Assembly: GCA_020723485.1 (NCBI GenBank)
Contig: DYIU01000002.1
Location: 219,543-283,542, forward strand
DNA from: Acidimicrobium ferrooxidans
GTDB taxonomy: Bacteria > Actinomycetota > Geothermincolia > Fen-727 > Anoxymicrobiaceae
Length of the DNA: 64,000 nt
Reading direction: 5' to 3'
Below the pieces are notes generated by a model. That model saw only the letters and a list, made by a program, of their open reading frames with translations. It made no database searches and was not told the origin of the DNA. The position numbers and the translations under genes are program-made. Positions 49,544-57,821 of the stretch are shown piece by piece; the first letter of the stretch is position 1, and every line of letters begins with the position of its first letter.

Positions 49544-49684
49544 ATGGAGAACCCCGAGCTCGAATTCCTGCAGTGGCTGCTCAGGCGCTTCATCGACATG
49601 AGCGAGATCGATGCCGATTCGGCCACGGTGAAGGAACTCCTTAAAAGGCTGAACGAAGAGCTGACGCCCATAGGCGGGGGTTAG
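49544..49684 (+). CDS. Hypothetical 46-residue protein
   Basis: A small frame ([20 protein letters not shown] at its start) is preceded by an ideal GGAGGTGGGG site, 7 nt before the ATG. The predicted protein is helical and acidic, with a second helix [16 protein letters not shown]. It is divergent from the macrodomain gene and convergent with the kinase gene, stopping 5 nt before that gene's stop. No homologue is recognised. Confidence 0.6.
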   Translation: MENPELEFLQWLLRRFIDMSEIDADSATVKELLKRLNEELTPIGGG

Positions 49685-49689
49685 GGGCA

Positions 49690-51279
49690 CTAAGGCGCCG
49701 AGCCGGCGGGGACCGGGAGTGTCTTATCCCCCTCTTTCTTCGGAACGGCGTCCTTCGGAACCCCCGAGTTCACCACCAGTATCACCTCGAACCCGCGGTC
49801 CTTCAGGGTTCCCGGCGCGGGGCGCTGCTCGAAGACCGTGCCGACGGCGAGGCCCTCCTTGAACGCGTCGTCCTTCCGTACCTCGAAGCCGAAGTTCTCC
49901 AGGACCTGTTTCGCCTCCGGGAACGGCTTGTTCAGGACGTCGGGGACCTGCACGACGTCCTGCCCCAGGCTGACCACGAAGTCGACCGAGCTGTCCTTCT
50001 TGACGCTCGTCCCGGCGCCCGGCATCTGTCTCATGACCTTGCCTTTCCAGATATCGTAGGAGAACCCCTCCGTGACCTCTCCGACCTCGAGCCCCGCGTC
50101 CGCAAGCGCCTCCCTGGCCTTCTTGCTCGTCAGGTTTATGAGGTTCGGCACGTCGGCCTGGGAGCTCCCGCCGCCCAGGAAAACGACCAGCAGGACCGCC
50201 GCCGCTCCCAGCAGCAGAAGCGCCGCTGCGGCGCCCGCGAGCCACCATCTCCGGCGGCCGCCGGCGCTGTCCCTGCCCCCGGGACTCTCCTTCTCCCAGC
50301 CTTCGACAACCGATTCGGTGACGGGCGCGGGTCCGGCGGCGGGAGCGCCCTCCTGTACGAGCGTCCCGGAGGTCCCGAAGTCCGTGGTGGGAGAGGGACC
50401 GGCCGGCGCCCTTGCCGCGGCGCGTTCAACTCCGGGAGCCTGCGTCCCGTCGCCGAGCGCGGAGGCCAGGGCGGCACGGAGCTCTCCGACGTCCCCGAAG
50501 CGCATGCCGGGGTCCTTAGCCAGGCACCGCGCTACGACGGCGTCGAGGGCCGCCGGCACTTCGTCGTTGAGCGATGAGGGCGGCGCGGGGTCCTCGGACA
50601 TTATCCGGTAGATGACGTGTATGAAAGACTCGAAGGGGGTCATGGGCCCGAACGGCCTCGCACCGGTGAGCATCTCGTATAGGACGACGCCGAACGAGAA
50701 TATGTCGGTCCGGGCGTCCGCCTGCCTGCCTTCGACGACCTCGGGCGCTATGTAACCGGGTGAGCCCATGACGGTCCCGGTCCTGGTTATCGTTGACGTC
50801 GCCTGCACCCGTGCCAGCCCGAAATCCACCAGCTTCACGCTGTCGCCCGGCAGGATGAAGATGTTGTCCGGCTTTATGTCCCTGTGCACGATATTTCGCG
50901 AGTGAGCGTATTCCAGTGCGGCGAGTACCTCGTCGGCGATCCTCCCTGCGCGCTCCAGCGGCATCGGCGAGCCCCCGATGACCTCCGAGAGAGGCTGGCC
51001 CTCCAGGAACTCCATCGAGATGAAGTGTCGCCCGCCGGCTCTCGAGATGTCGTGGATGATGACGATGTTCGGGTGGGACAACCCCGCGGCAGCCCGCGCC
51101 TCCCGGTGGAACCTCTCCACGAGGTGCTCGCTCTCCTCGGGTGACAGCCCCTCGGGCAGGGACATTACCTTGAGGGCCACCGTACGGCGGAGCAGGTTGT
51201 CTCTTGCCCTGTATACCACGCCGAACGCTCCCCTGCCCACCTCTCCCTCCACCTTGTACCGGGGCCCTTTCTCCTGCAA
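49690..51279 (-). CDS. PASTA-domain serine/threonine protein kinase (PknB-like)
   Basis: This is a 529-residue receptor kinase. The N-terminal kinase domain (about 8-270) has the glycine loop [11 protein letters not shown], the HRDIKPDN catalytic loop, DFGLA and [10 protein letters not shown] Ser/Pro-rich linker, one transmembrane helix (about 345-370) and two PASTA domains ([20 protein letters not shown] and [20 protein letters not shown]) follow. PASTA domains bind peptidoglycan fragments, so it probably senses wall status. The start is TTG with GGAGGGGG. The PfkB gene lies 18 nt upstream. Confidence 0.95.
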   Translation of the reverse strand: MQEKGPRYKVEGEVGRGAFGVVYRARDNLLRRTVALKVMSLPEGLSPEESEHLVERFHREARAAAGLSHPNIVIIHDISRAGGRHFISMEFLEGQPLSEVIGGSPMPLERAGRIADEVLAALEYAHSRNIVHRDIKPDNIFILPGDSVKLVDFGLARVQATSTITRTGTVMGSPGYIAPEVVEGRQADARTDIFSFGVVLYEMLTGARPFGPMTPFESFIHVIYRIMSEDPAPPSSLNDEVPAALDAVVARCLAKDPGMRFGDVGELRAALASALGDGTQAPGVERAAARAPAGPSPTTDFGTSGTLVQEGAPAAGPAPVTESVVEGWEKESPGGRDSAGGRRRWWLAGAAAALLLLGAAAVLLVVFLGGGSSQADVPNLINLTSKKAREALADAGLEVGEVTEGFSYDIWKGKVMRQMPGAGTSVKKDSSVDFVVSLGQDVVQVPDVLNKPFPEAKQVLENFGFEVRKDDAFKEGLAVGTVFEQRPAPGTLKDRGFEVILVVNSGVPKDAVPKKEGDKTLPVPAGSAP

Positions 51280-51297
51280 CTCCGCCCCCTCCGGTCC

Positions 51298-52230
51298 TCA
51301 GGCCGTGATCCGCTCGATACGGACCAGCGGCAGCGCCTGTGCAAAAGTCTTCTCATCCACCAGGCCCGGGCCCTCGTTCATAACAGCTGATACCGCGCAG
51401 GCGAGGCCGGTCCGGAATACCTCGCCCAGGGGCCTGGACTGCGACAGGCCCATCACCATGCCCGCGACCATGGAGTCCCCCGCGCCCACCGTGTCCTCCG
51501 AGACGGCGGGCACCCGCCCTCTCAGCGCGTCGTCCCGTGTGACCAGGAGTGCCCCCTCTCTCCCGAGCGAGACGACCACGACCTCCACGCCATGGTCGTT
51601 CAGCTCGCGGGCGAAACCGAGTATCTCCGCTTCGCTCTTGAGCGCGCGCCCGGCAAGGCCTTCGAACTCGAGGAGGTTGGGCTTGATCATGAAAGGTCCG
51701 GCCTCCACCCCCGACGCGAGCGGCGGCCCTTTTGAGTCGAGCACAACCCTTGATCCCCTCGACTTTCCCTCGCGGACCAGCGACCCGTAGATGGAGGGTT
51801 CCAGGCCAGGCGGCAGCGAACCGGATATGACCAGTACCTCGGGCGCCTCGGCCAGCTGGAACAGGAGGCGCGTTATCATCTCGGCCTCCTCCACGTCCAC
51901 CGGCGGGCCCGCCGCCCTTATCACCAGCTCGCGCCCGTCGCGCTCTCCGAGCACGACCACGTTGGTGCGAGTCTCGCTCTTTATCTTCACTATCTGGAGG
52001 ATGAGTCCCTCGTGGTGCAGCAGGTCCAGCACCTCATCACCGGCGTGTCCGCCGAGCAGGGCCATGGCGACCGAGTCGGTCCCCATCGCCCGCAGCGCCC
52101 TGGACACGTTGACCCCCTTGCCGCCGGGCGTCTTCATGACCTCGAGCGCGCTCACCGGCTCGCCGAACGTGACCTCCTCTATGACGTACGTTATGTCCAG
52201 TGTCGGGTTCAGCGTGACCGTGTATATCAT
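51298..52230 (-). CDS. PfkB-family sugar kinase (1-phosphofructokinase/tagatose-6-P kinase-like)
   Basis: This is a 310-residue carbohydrate kinase with MIYTVTLNPTLDITY at its start, the sugar-binding PGGKGVNVSRALRAMG and the catalytic C-terminal motif DTVGAGDSMVAGM, where Asp is the base. The N-terminus points to the FruK/LacC subgroup, which phosphorylates hexose phosphates. No PTS or fructose gene is nearby. It may be co-transcribed with the PASTA kinase. Confidence 0.92.
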   Translation of the reverse strand: MIYTVTLNPTLDITYVIEEVTFGEPVSALEVMKTPGGKGVNVSRALRAMGTDSVAMALLGGHAGDEVLDLLHHEGLILQIVKIKSETRTNVVVLGERDGRELVIRAAGPPVDVEEAEMITRLLFQLAEAPEVLVISGSLPPGLEPSIYGSLVREGKSRGSRVVLDSKGPPLASGVEAGPFMIKPNLLEFEGLAGRALKSEAEILGFARELNDHGVEVVVVSLGREGALLVTRDDALRGRVPAVSEDTVGAGDSMVAGMVMGLSQSRPLGEVFRTGLACAVSAVMNEGPGLVDEKTFAQALPLVRIERITA

Positions 52231-52444
52231 TCGTCCTCCGTCGAAGGCGGTCCGCCTGGGCTGTCCCTGTGAATGATACCACCCCGGCGGGCCGGTACGA
52301 CAAAGCCGCCGCCGGCGCCCTCTCGGGTTCGCCAGCAGAACAGGCTGGTATCCATTACGGCGCGAAGGCGTTTATACTCAAGAGGCGCCCGGCGGGAGCC
52401 GGGCCGGCCGGCATCGTGGCGGGATCTCGAGAGGAGTGTCGGAA

Positions 52445-53320
52445 ATGGCGATAGAAGGTGGACGCTCGTCCTGGAGCAGGGGGAAGGTCCTGGCGGTGGT
52501 CATCCCTCTCTGCGTCCTGCTGGTGGCCGCGGCGGTCGTGGTCACGGTCCTCGTCGTCGGGGGTGGTTCCGACGACAAGGGCGGGGCTTCAGGAAGATCT
52601 CCGACCGAGGAGGAACTGGTTAACGAGTACGAGGCGGTCAAGCAGCAGGCCGACGCTACGGCCCAGGAGCTCGATGACCTCGAAAGCCAGCAGGCAGCGG
52701 ACCAGGCCGCTTACGAGCAGCAGGTCGCGGAGGCGGACGCCGCCGTCGCCGCCCTCGAGCAGGACGTCGAGGACGCCCTCGTCCTGGTCGAGCAGGCGTC
52801 AGCGGACGTCTCCGGCGCAGCGGACGAGTACGTCCAGCTCATAAACGAGATCGAGGCTTACTACGACTACCTCACGCAGGTCACCACAGAGGCCGTGGAG
52901 ATGATCGAGTACCTCCAGTCGGTGGCCCCCGCGCTCGACGACCTCCAGGGCTGGCAGCAGCTGGCCGGGCGCCTGGGGCAGGCCCCGACCCCGGCGGTTC
53001 AGCGCCAGCTGTCCTCGCAGCTCGTCTCCCGGGCGCAGAAAGCCCTCTCCGAGTTCAGCTCCGCCGCCGCGAGCGCCCCTGAATCACTCTCCGGGTACGC
53101 CGGGAGCATCCAGTCCCTGACCGGCCAGCTCGCCTCCATCTCGGAGCAGATGTCGGCGGCCTTGGCGTCCGGGGACCGGGCGACCTTCGAGTCCCTGTCG
53201 AGCCAGATGTCCGGGCTCCTGGGCCAGGCCCAGCAGCAGCTCTCCGCGACGTTCGACTCTCTTACCTCCGGGATGGCTTCAGCGTCGCAGAAGGTGGAAG
53301 CGGCGATACCAGAGAAATAA
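52445..53320 (+). CDS. Membrane-anchored coiled-coil protein
   Basis: This is a 291-residue protein. One transmembrane helix (about 15-40, VLAVVIPLCVLLVAAAVVV) is followed by an acidic Gln/Ala-rich extracytoplasmic coiled coil (LVNEYEAVKQQADATAQELD and beyond) and a Ser/Gln-rich second helical region. ATG at 52445 has GAGGAG 8 nt upstream; a GTG 9 nt earlier overlaps that site. The composition recalls the helical lipoproteins at 25-26.7 kb, but anchoring is by a helix. Function is unknown. Confidence 0.75.
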   Translation: MAIEGGRSSWSRGKVLAVVIPLCVLLVAAAVVVTVLVVGGGSDDKGGASGRSPTEEELVNEYEAVKQQADATAQELDDLESQQAADQAAYEQQVAEADAAVAALEQDVEDALVLVEQASADVSGAADEYVQLINEIEAYYDYLTQVTTEAVEMIEYLQSVAPALDDLQGWQQLAGRLGQAPTPAVQRQLSSQLVSRAQKALSEFSSAAASAPESLSGYAGSIQSLTGQLASISEQMSAALASGDRATFESLSSQMSGLLGQAQQQLSATFDSLTSGMASASQKVEAAIPEK

Positions 53321-53372
53321 GTGCTCCTCTCAGGAATCCCTGGGGACCGCACATCAGGGCTTTCCCTCAGCA

Positions 53373-53467
53373 GGAGGCGTTCCCGGCGGGGCAGTGTGGT
53401 CAACGGGGATACAGCGGCCCCCGTGGGAGGCGTTCCCAGCGAGGCACAGCGGTCGACCTGGATACAG
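53373..53467 (+). repeat. Degenerate 42-bp tandem repeat, two units
   Basis: Units 53373-53414 and 53426-53467 share 34 of 42 bases. Both begin GGAGGCGTTCCC and end GGATACAG, with an 11-bp separator (53-bp period). They lie between the coiled-coil gene and element B. Confidence 0.6.
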
Positions 53468-53503
53468 TAATCCCCCATGCCGGGCCCGGGCTTCAGGGAG
53501 ATG

Positions 53504-53663
53504 ACCGCAGGTTTGAATCTCAAAAGCTAACAGTAATTATCAACTGTTATTCAGAACAACAGGAGTAACGCCCGTTGCGGCTTTCGTGCCCCGGTTTGGG
53601 TGAATTCCGTGGTCAGGGACCACTTCTGTTAACGACTGTTGTCAGTGTGATTCAAACCTGCGG
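53504..53663. repeat. Inverted-repeat element B, no transposase
   Basis: ACCGCAGGTTTGAAT at 53504-53518 is matched by its inverse (14 bp) at 53650-53663, with a 131-bp interior. This repeats the arms and size of element A beside the RAYT gene (6621-6783). Upstream CAGGGAG also matches the transposase tail. It is probably a non-autonomous derivative. Confidence 0.7.
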
Positions 53664-53743
53664 CGTCACACAGAAGTTGCGGTTTCTACGCCCATAAACG
53701 TAAGATGAGCCGTCCGGCGCGTTCACGGGAGGAGAACATCAGC

Positions 53744-55540
53744 TTGAGCCGCAGAAGCAAGGCGTTCCTGATATTCGGGCTGGTCCTGCTCCTGTTCATC
53801 GGCATGACCCTATTCTACACCAGGCCACTGGTCCTCAAGGCCGACGACCACACGATGCGGGAGAACTCGGGCGACACCCTCTTCCATATCTACGTGCTCA
53901 GCTGGACGGCCCACTCGCTCAGGACCAATCCTTTCAACCTCTTCAACGCCACCATCTTCTACCCCAACAGGTATACGCTCGCCTACTCCGACCACGATTT
54001 CATGAGCTCGCTCATCGCCCTGCCGGTCATGGCGCTCACCCACAACGGGATACTGGGTTTCAACTTCGTCATACTGATCAGCTTTATCATCAGCGCACTG
54101 GGGGCTTACCTCCTCGTCTACCACCTGACGCGCGACCACCTGGCCGGCTTCGCGGGCGGCATCATGTTCGGCTTCCCGATGTACAAGCTCGCGCACATAA
54201 CGCACATGCAGCTTGTGTCCACCGGGTTCCTCCCACTGTCCATGCTCTGCCTGCACCTCTTCACCGAAAGGAAGAAGCCGGTCTACGCGCTGCTCTTCAG
54301 CGCGTCCACCGTAGCGCTGTTCTGGACGGTCTGGAGCTACGGGTTCTTCCTTGCATTCGCGATCCTCATCTACCTCGTGGTACTGGCTTTCTTCCATCGC
54401 AGGAAGATTCTCGCAATCCTCAGGCGTAGAGCTCCCCAAGCGGAGCGCAGGCAGGCTTACCGGTGGGTGGCGACGCTCGTGGGTTCGTTCGTGCTCATCG
54501 GCCTGGTGCTGCTGCCTTTCATCCTCCCCTACCTGAGAGCCAGCAAGCTCAACCCGAACTTCCAGCGCGACATCTCCGAGGTATACAGCTATTCAGCGGA
54601 CGTGAGCGATTTCCTGGTCGCTCCTCCACAGAGCCTGGTGTGGGGCGAGGCGACCGACGTGCTGCGCCCCGACCCGTACACCCGTGGGAACGGCGCGGAG
54701 AGGTCTCTCTTCGCGGGCCTGGTGCCCTACCTGCTTGCGGCCGCCGGGATAGTCTACCTGCACGGAAGGGGCCGCTCGAAGCGTTTCCTGCTCTGGTTCT
54801 ACGTCATCCTGGGGGTGCTGGCCGGGGTGATGTGCCTGGGGGTCGCCCTGTACGTGTTCGGGAGGCACGCGGGCATCTGGATGCCCTACCGGCTTCTCTA
54901 CCGCTTCTTCCCCGGCTTCAAGGCGATACGCACTCCCTCCCGGATGTTCGTGCTCGTACTACTGTCCCTGACCGTCCTGGGCGGCTTCGGCGTGAAGTGG
55001 CTGCGGAAGAAGCTGGAGGGCCGCCTCGACAGGATAGCGGCGGCCGCCCTGGTGATCGCCCTGCTCGTCGTGATGGCCGTCGAGGTCATGCCGACCGGCA
55101 TCGAGATGAAGAGGATGGAGACCCGCGACGAGTTCCCGACGGTCTACAGCTGGCTGGCCGGACGCCGCGGGGACGCCCCCACGGCGTTCTTCCCCCTGGC
55201 CCCGTACAATCCCGAGGCTCCTTCGGGGATGGACGACCTCGCGTACGTGGGGATGGAGCCGCAGAGGGACTACCACAACATCGCCAACTGGAAGAAGATG
55301 CTCAACGGGTATTCCGGCTACACGCCGGTCTCTTACAAGGACGCGGTCAGGTACACGCGCGCTTTCCCGTCCGCGAGGTCTCTTTCTTTCCTGCGCGGCC
55401 TCGGGATAGAGTACGTCGTCATCGAGGGGCCGCGCTACGAAAAGGGGGCGCTCGGGGAAATGCTCCGCCGGGCCGCAAGCTCGCCGGGCCTGGCCCTGGA
55501 GTACAGCGACGACGGTTACTACGCTTACCGCCTGCGGTGA
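53744..55540 (+). CDS. GT-C-like polytopic membrane protein (glycosyltransferase/YfhO-like)
   Basis: This is a 598-residue protein with about 12 transmembrane helices. Early features are YTRPLVLKADD and a periplasmic loop with NSGDTLFHIYVLSWTAHSL, as in GT-C enzymes, then FNATIFYPNRYTLAYSDHDF. A soluble C-terminal domain (about 470-598) ends with YVVIEGPRYEKGALGEML. TTG at 53744 has GGGAGGAG 9 nt upstream; an in-frame ATG at 53705 lacks a ribosome binding site and would add 13 residues. It is likely a polyprenyl-phosphate sugar transferase or lipid-linked glycan enzyme; the substrate is unknown. Confidence 0.78.
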   Translation: MSRRSKAFLIFGLVLLLFIGMTLFYTRPLVLKADDHTMRENSGDTLFHIYVLSWTAHSLRTNPFNLFNATIFYPNRYTLAYSDHDFMSSLIALPVMALTHNGILGFNFVILISFIISALGAYLLVYHLTRDHLAGFAGGIMFGFPMYKLAHITHMQLVSTGFLPLSMLCLHLFTERKKPVYALLFSASTVALFWTVWSYGFFLAFAILIYLVVLAFFHRRKILAILRRRAPQAERRQAYRWVATLVGSFVLIGLVLLPFILPYLRASKLNPNFQRDISEVYSYSADVSDFLVAPPQSLVWGEATDVLRPDPYTRGNGAERSLFAGLVPYLLAAAGIVYLHGRGRSKRFLLWFYVILGVLAGVMCLGVALYVFGRHAGIWMPYRLLYRFFPGFKAIRTPSRMFVLVLLSLTVLGGFGVKWLRKKLEGRLDRIAAAALVIALLVVMAVEVMPTGIEMKRMETRDEFPTVYSWLAGRRGDAPTAFFPLAPYNPEAPSGMDDLAYVGMEPQRDYHNIANWKKMLNGYSGYTPVSYKDAVRYTRAFPSARSLSFLRGLGIEYVVIEGPRYEKGALGEMLRRAASSPGLALEYSDDGYYAYRLR

Positions 55541-55544
55541 GCCA

Positions 55545-56324
55545 TCAGCCCAGTGAGGCCTCGTACCCCGGGTCCACCAGGCACCTCGCTCCCAGCAATT
55601 CGCTCAGCGGGTCGGCGCCCTCGCGGCAGAAACCGATGTGCGAGTGCCGGCGGAAGCCCTCGGCATACGTGAAGCGCCCCGACAGGCGGCCGACCTCGTG
55701 CGCCATCGCCTCCATGGAAGACAGGTAAAACCCTGTCCCCTGGCTCCGCGACAGCCATTGCTCCTGGCTCCGGTGCGCGGCCAGCATGTCGCGCTTCCTC
55801 TCCATGACCCCCTCGACGTCGACGAACCACCCGGGGAGCACGAGCCTGGCGAGGGGGTCGCGCAGACCGTAGGGCTGGGCGTGGTATATGACGACCTCCC
55901 CCTCCCACGGGAGCGAGGCAGGCTCGGTGGCGAAGTTGGGTATCCCCCGCGCGAAAGCGGCTGTCACCGCGAGGCGCGAGGTGTTGACGTGATCCTCCGT
56001 GTAGTCATCTGGCGCCGGCACGAGCATGATATCCGGCTTCACCGTCCGCAATAAGCCGGCGGCCCTGGAAAGGAGGGACGCCTCGAAGAACACCGCCATG
56101 TCGCGCGCTATCGGCGGGTGGAGCACCGCCCCTGCGACATCCGCCGACTCGCGCGCCTCGGCGGCTCGCAGCAGGGCGAGATCTTCCGGAGCGTGCGCGG
56201 CGGAACCGCACGAACCGTCAGTGACGTTCCACATGTGCACCTCGGCGCCTGCTCGAGCGAGCAGGAGCAGCGTGCCCGCCATCATGAACTCGATGTCGTC
56301 CGGGTGCGCCCCGACCGCGAGCAC
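55545..56324 (-). CDS. PIG-L family deacetylase
   Basis: This is a 259-residue zinc-dependent N-acetyl-sugar deacetylase with the hallmark AHPDD near residue 7, IMLVPAPDDYTEDHVNTSRL holding the second histidine, and VVIYHAQPYGLRD. Members include GlcNAc-PI, mycothiol (MshB) and bacillithiol deacetylases. The substrate is unclear. The start is GTG. It is convergent with the GT-C-like gene, ending 4 nt after it. Confidence 0.9.
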   Translation of the reverse strand: MLAVGAHPDDIEFMMAGTLLLLARAGAEVHMWNVTDGSCGSAAHAPEDLALLRAAEARESADVAGAVLHPPIARDMAVFFEASLLSRAAGLLRTVKPDIMLVPAPDDYTEDHVNTSRLAVTAAFARGIPNFATEPASLPWEGEVVIYHAQPYGLRDPLARLVLPGWFVDVEGVMERKRDMLAAHRSQEQWLSRSQGTGFYLSSMEAMAHEVGRLSGRFTYAEGFRRHSHIGFCREGADPLSELLGARCLVDPGYEASLG

Positions 56325-56537
56325 TGTTACCGCGCCGCTTCTCTCCGGTTCCGTGGCCTGTCTCCTTCATCCTTAGAACGCGGGGCCGTAGAAAAAGGCC
56401 CGTCACGATTCTATCATTCGCCCGCGGGCCGGCCCGCGCCGGCAACAGCCTTCAACCGACGGCTCCATCGACAGGAAAACAGCCCCCTCGGTAGAATGTG
56501 TGCTGATGCGGAAGAATCGAGAGGAAGGAGCGGTGAG

Positions 56538-56882
56538 ATGAGCCTGATATTGGAACGCTTGAAGCAGGCCCCCGGCGCCATGGTACACCTGGTTGCCGAC
56601 CGTATCAGTAAGGCTGATACAACGGATGCCATGGGTGTTTCGAAGGGCGATGGAGCGCTCGTTCAGGTGAACGGCAGGAAGCTGGCGGTGTACCGCGATG
56701 AGGAAGGCAACCTGCACGCCATGTCGCCGGTCTGCAGACACATGAAGTGCATCGTCGACTGGAACGCGGCCGAGAAGACCTGGGACTGCCCGTGCCACGG
56801 CTCGAGGTACGACCCTCTGGGCCATGTCATACACGGCCCCGCCAAGAAGAACCTCATCCACGAGGCGCTGGACGACCTCTAG
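56538..56882 (+). CDS. Stand-alone Rieske 2Fe-2S protein
   Basis: This 114-residue protein consists mainly of a Rieske domain. The cluster ligands are Cys66-x-His68 (CRH) and Cys84-x2-His87 (CPCH), with VDWNAAEKTWDCPCHGSRYD as the core. This form usually sits at the C-terminus of FAD-dependent oxidoreductases; here it is alone, with a helical start (about 1-35). It is preceded by GGAAGGAG and overlaps the convergent activase gene by 4 bp. Its role beside a glycyl radical system is unknown. Confidence 0.9.
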   Translation: MSLILERLKQAPGAMVHLVADRISKADTTDAMGVSKGDGALVQVNGRKLAVYRDEEGNLHAMSPVCRHMKCIVDWNAAEKTWDCPCHGSRYDPLGHVIHGPAKKNLIHEALDDL

Positions 56883-57820
56883 ACGATCTCCAGGCCTGCG
56901 AACGCGTCCCTGCACCGGCGGACTGCTTCGCGTTCCATCCAGGAGTCCCAGGCGCGGCCCGCCGGGCGCTCTCCGCCGATCTTCAGGTTCTTTTCCACCC
57001 AGAGCGGGTTGTACTCGAGAACCGCCACCTTCGTCGCCCCCTGCTCCCTCAGGAATGAGGCGACAGCCGCGAGGTTCGCACCGGTCGCCGTGATGCCCGG
57101 GATGAGCGGTACTCTCGGCAGCAGCTCGAGTCCGCCGTCCAGCGACCTTTCGAACAACCGCGTAAAGTTCTCGAGGATGACATCGTTGCGAGTCCCGCAC
57201 TGCTCCCGGTGCGCGGCCGGGTCGACAATCTTGAGGTCGAAGTAGACCGTATCGACGTGCGGCAGGAGCTTGCTGTCGAACTCGTCGATGTCGAACAGCC
57301 CGCAGGTCTCGATGAGCGTGTGGACTCCCTCGGACTTGAGTCCCTCGAGCAGGCTCGAGCAGTAATCCATGAAGAGCGCAGGCTCTCCCCCGGAGAGCGT
57401 CACTCCACCGCCGGACGTACTGAAGAACGGGAGGTCTTTCAGCACTGCCGAGACGACCTCCGGCACCTCCATGAAGCGCCCGACCCTGCTCAGTGCGCCG
57501 GAAGGGCAGGCATCGACGCACTCGAAGCAGAGCGTACACCTGTCACGGTCGACGTACGCTGGATTCGAGCGGTTGAGCGCTCCTTCGCGGCATGCCTCCA
57601 GGCAGCGGTCGCAACCCACGCAGGCTCTTGCGTCAAAAGATATCTCGGGGCCCGGCCTCTTGCTCTCGGGATTGTGGCACCAGACGCAGGAGAGGGGGCA
57701 CCCCTTGAAGAAGACCACGGTCCTTATCCCCGGGCCGTCGTCCAGCGAATTGCCCTTTATCTCCAGTATCAGGGGGCGCCGCTTCTCGACTTCGGCGCCG
57801 TGCCTTTCCGAGTCAGCCAA
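56879..57820 (-). CDS. Glycyl radical enzyme activating protein (radical SAM)
   Basis: This 313-residue radical-SAM activase installs the glycyl radical. The cluster motif is KGCPLSCVWCHNPES (C-x3-C-x2-C), preceded by DGPGIRTVVFF. A ferredoxin-like insert with two 4Fe-4S motifs (CVGCDRCLEAC, CTLCFECVDAC) follows, as in activases of glycerol/choline-type enzymes. GGGVTLSGGEP binds SAM. The start is TTG, 2 nt after the stop of the glycyl radical enzyme, so the pair is coupled. Confidence 0.95.
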   Translation of the reverse strand: MADSERHGAEVEKRRPLILEIKGNSLDDGPGIRTVVFFKGCPLSCVWCHNPESKRPGPEISFDARACVGCDRCLEACREGALNRSNPAYVDRDRCTLCFECVDACPSGALSRVGRFMEVPEVVSAVLKDLPFFSTSGGGVTLSGGEPALFMDYCSSLLEGLKSEGVHTLIETCGLFDIDEFDSKLLPHVDTVYFDLKIVDPAAHREQCGTRNDVILENFTRLFERSLDGGLELLPRVPLIPGITATGANLAAVASFLREQGATKVAVLEYNPLWVEKNLKIGGERPAGRAWDSWMEREAVRRCRDAFAGLEIV

Positions 57821-57821
57821 T

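Larger units (their letters stand above)
53321..53743. other. Gene-free repeat region
   Basis: These 423 bp hold no credible gene. They contain a degenerate tandem repeat (53373-53467), the inverted-repeat element B (53504-53663) and the leader of the next gene. Confidence 0.65.

Noticed and set aside
56403-57539. 378-codon minus-strand frame across the Rieske and activase genes
   Set aside because: It overlaps both recognisable genes in the wrong frame and has no homology-like motif.
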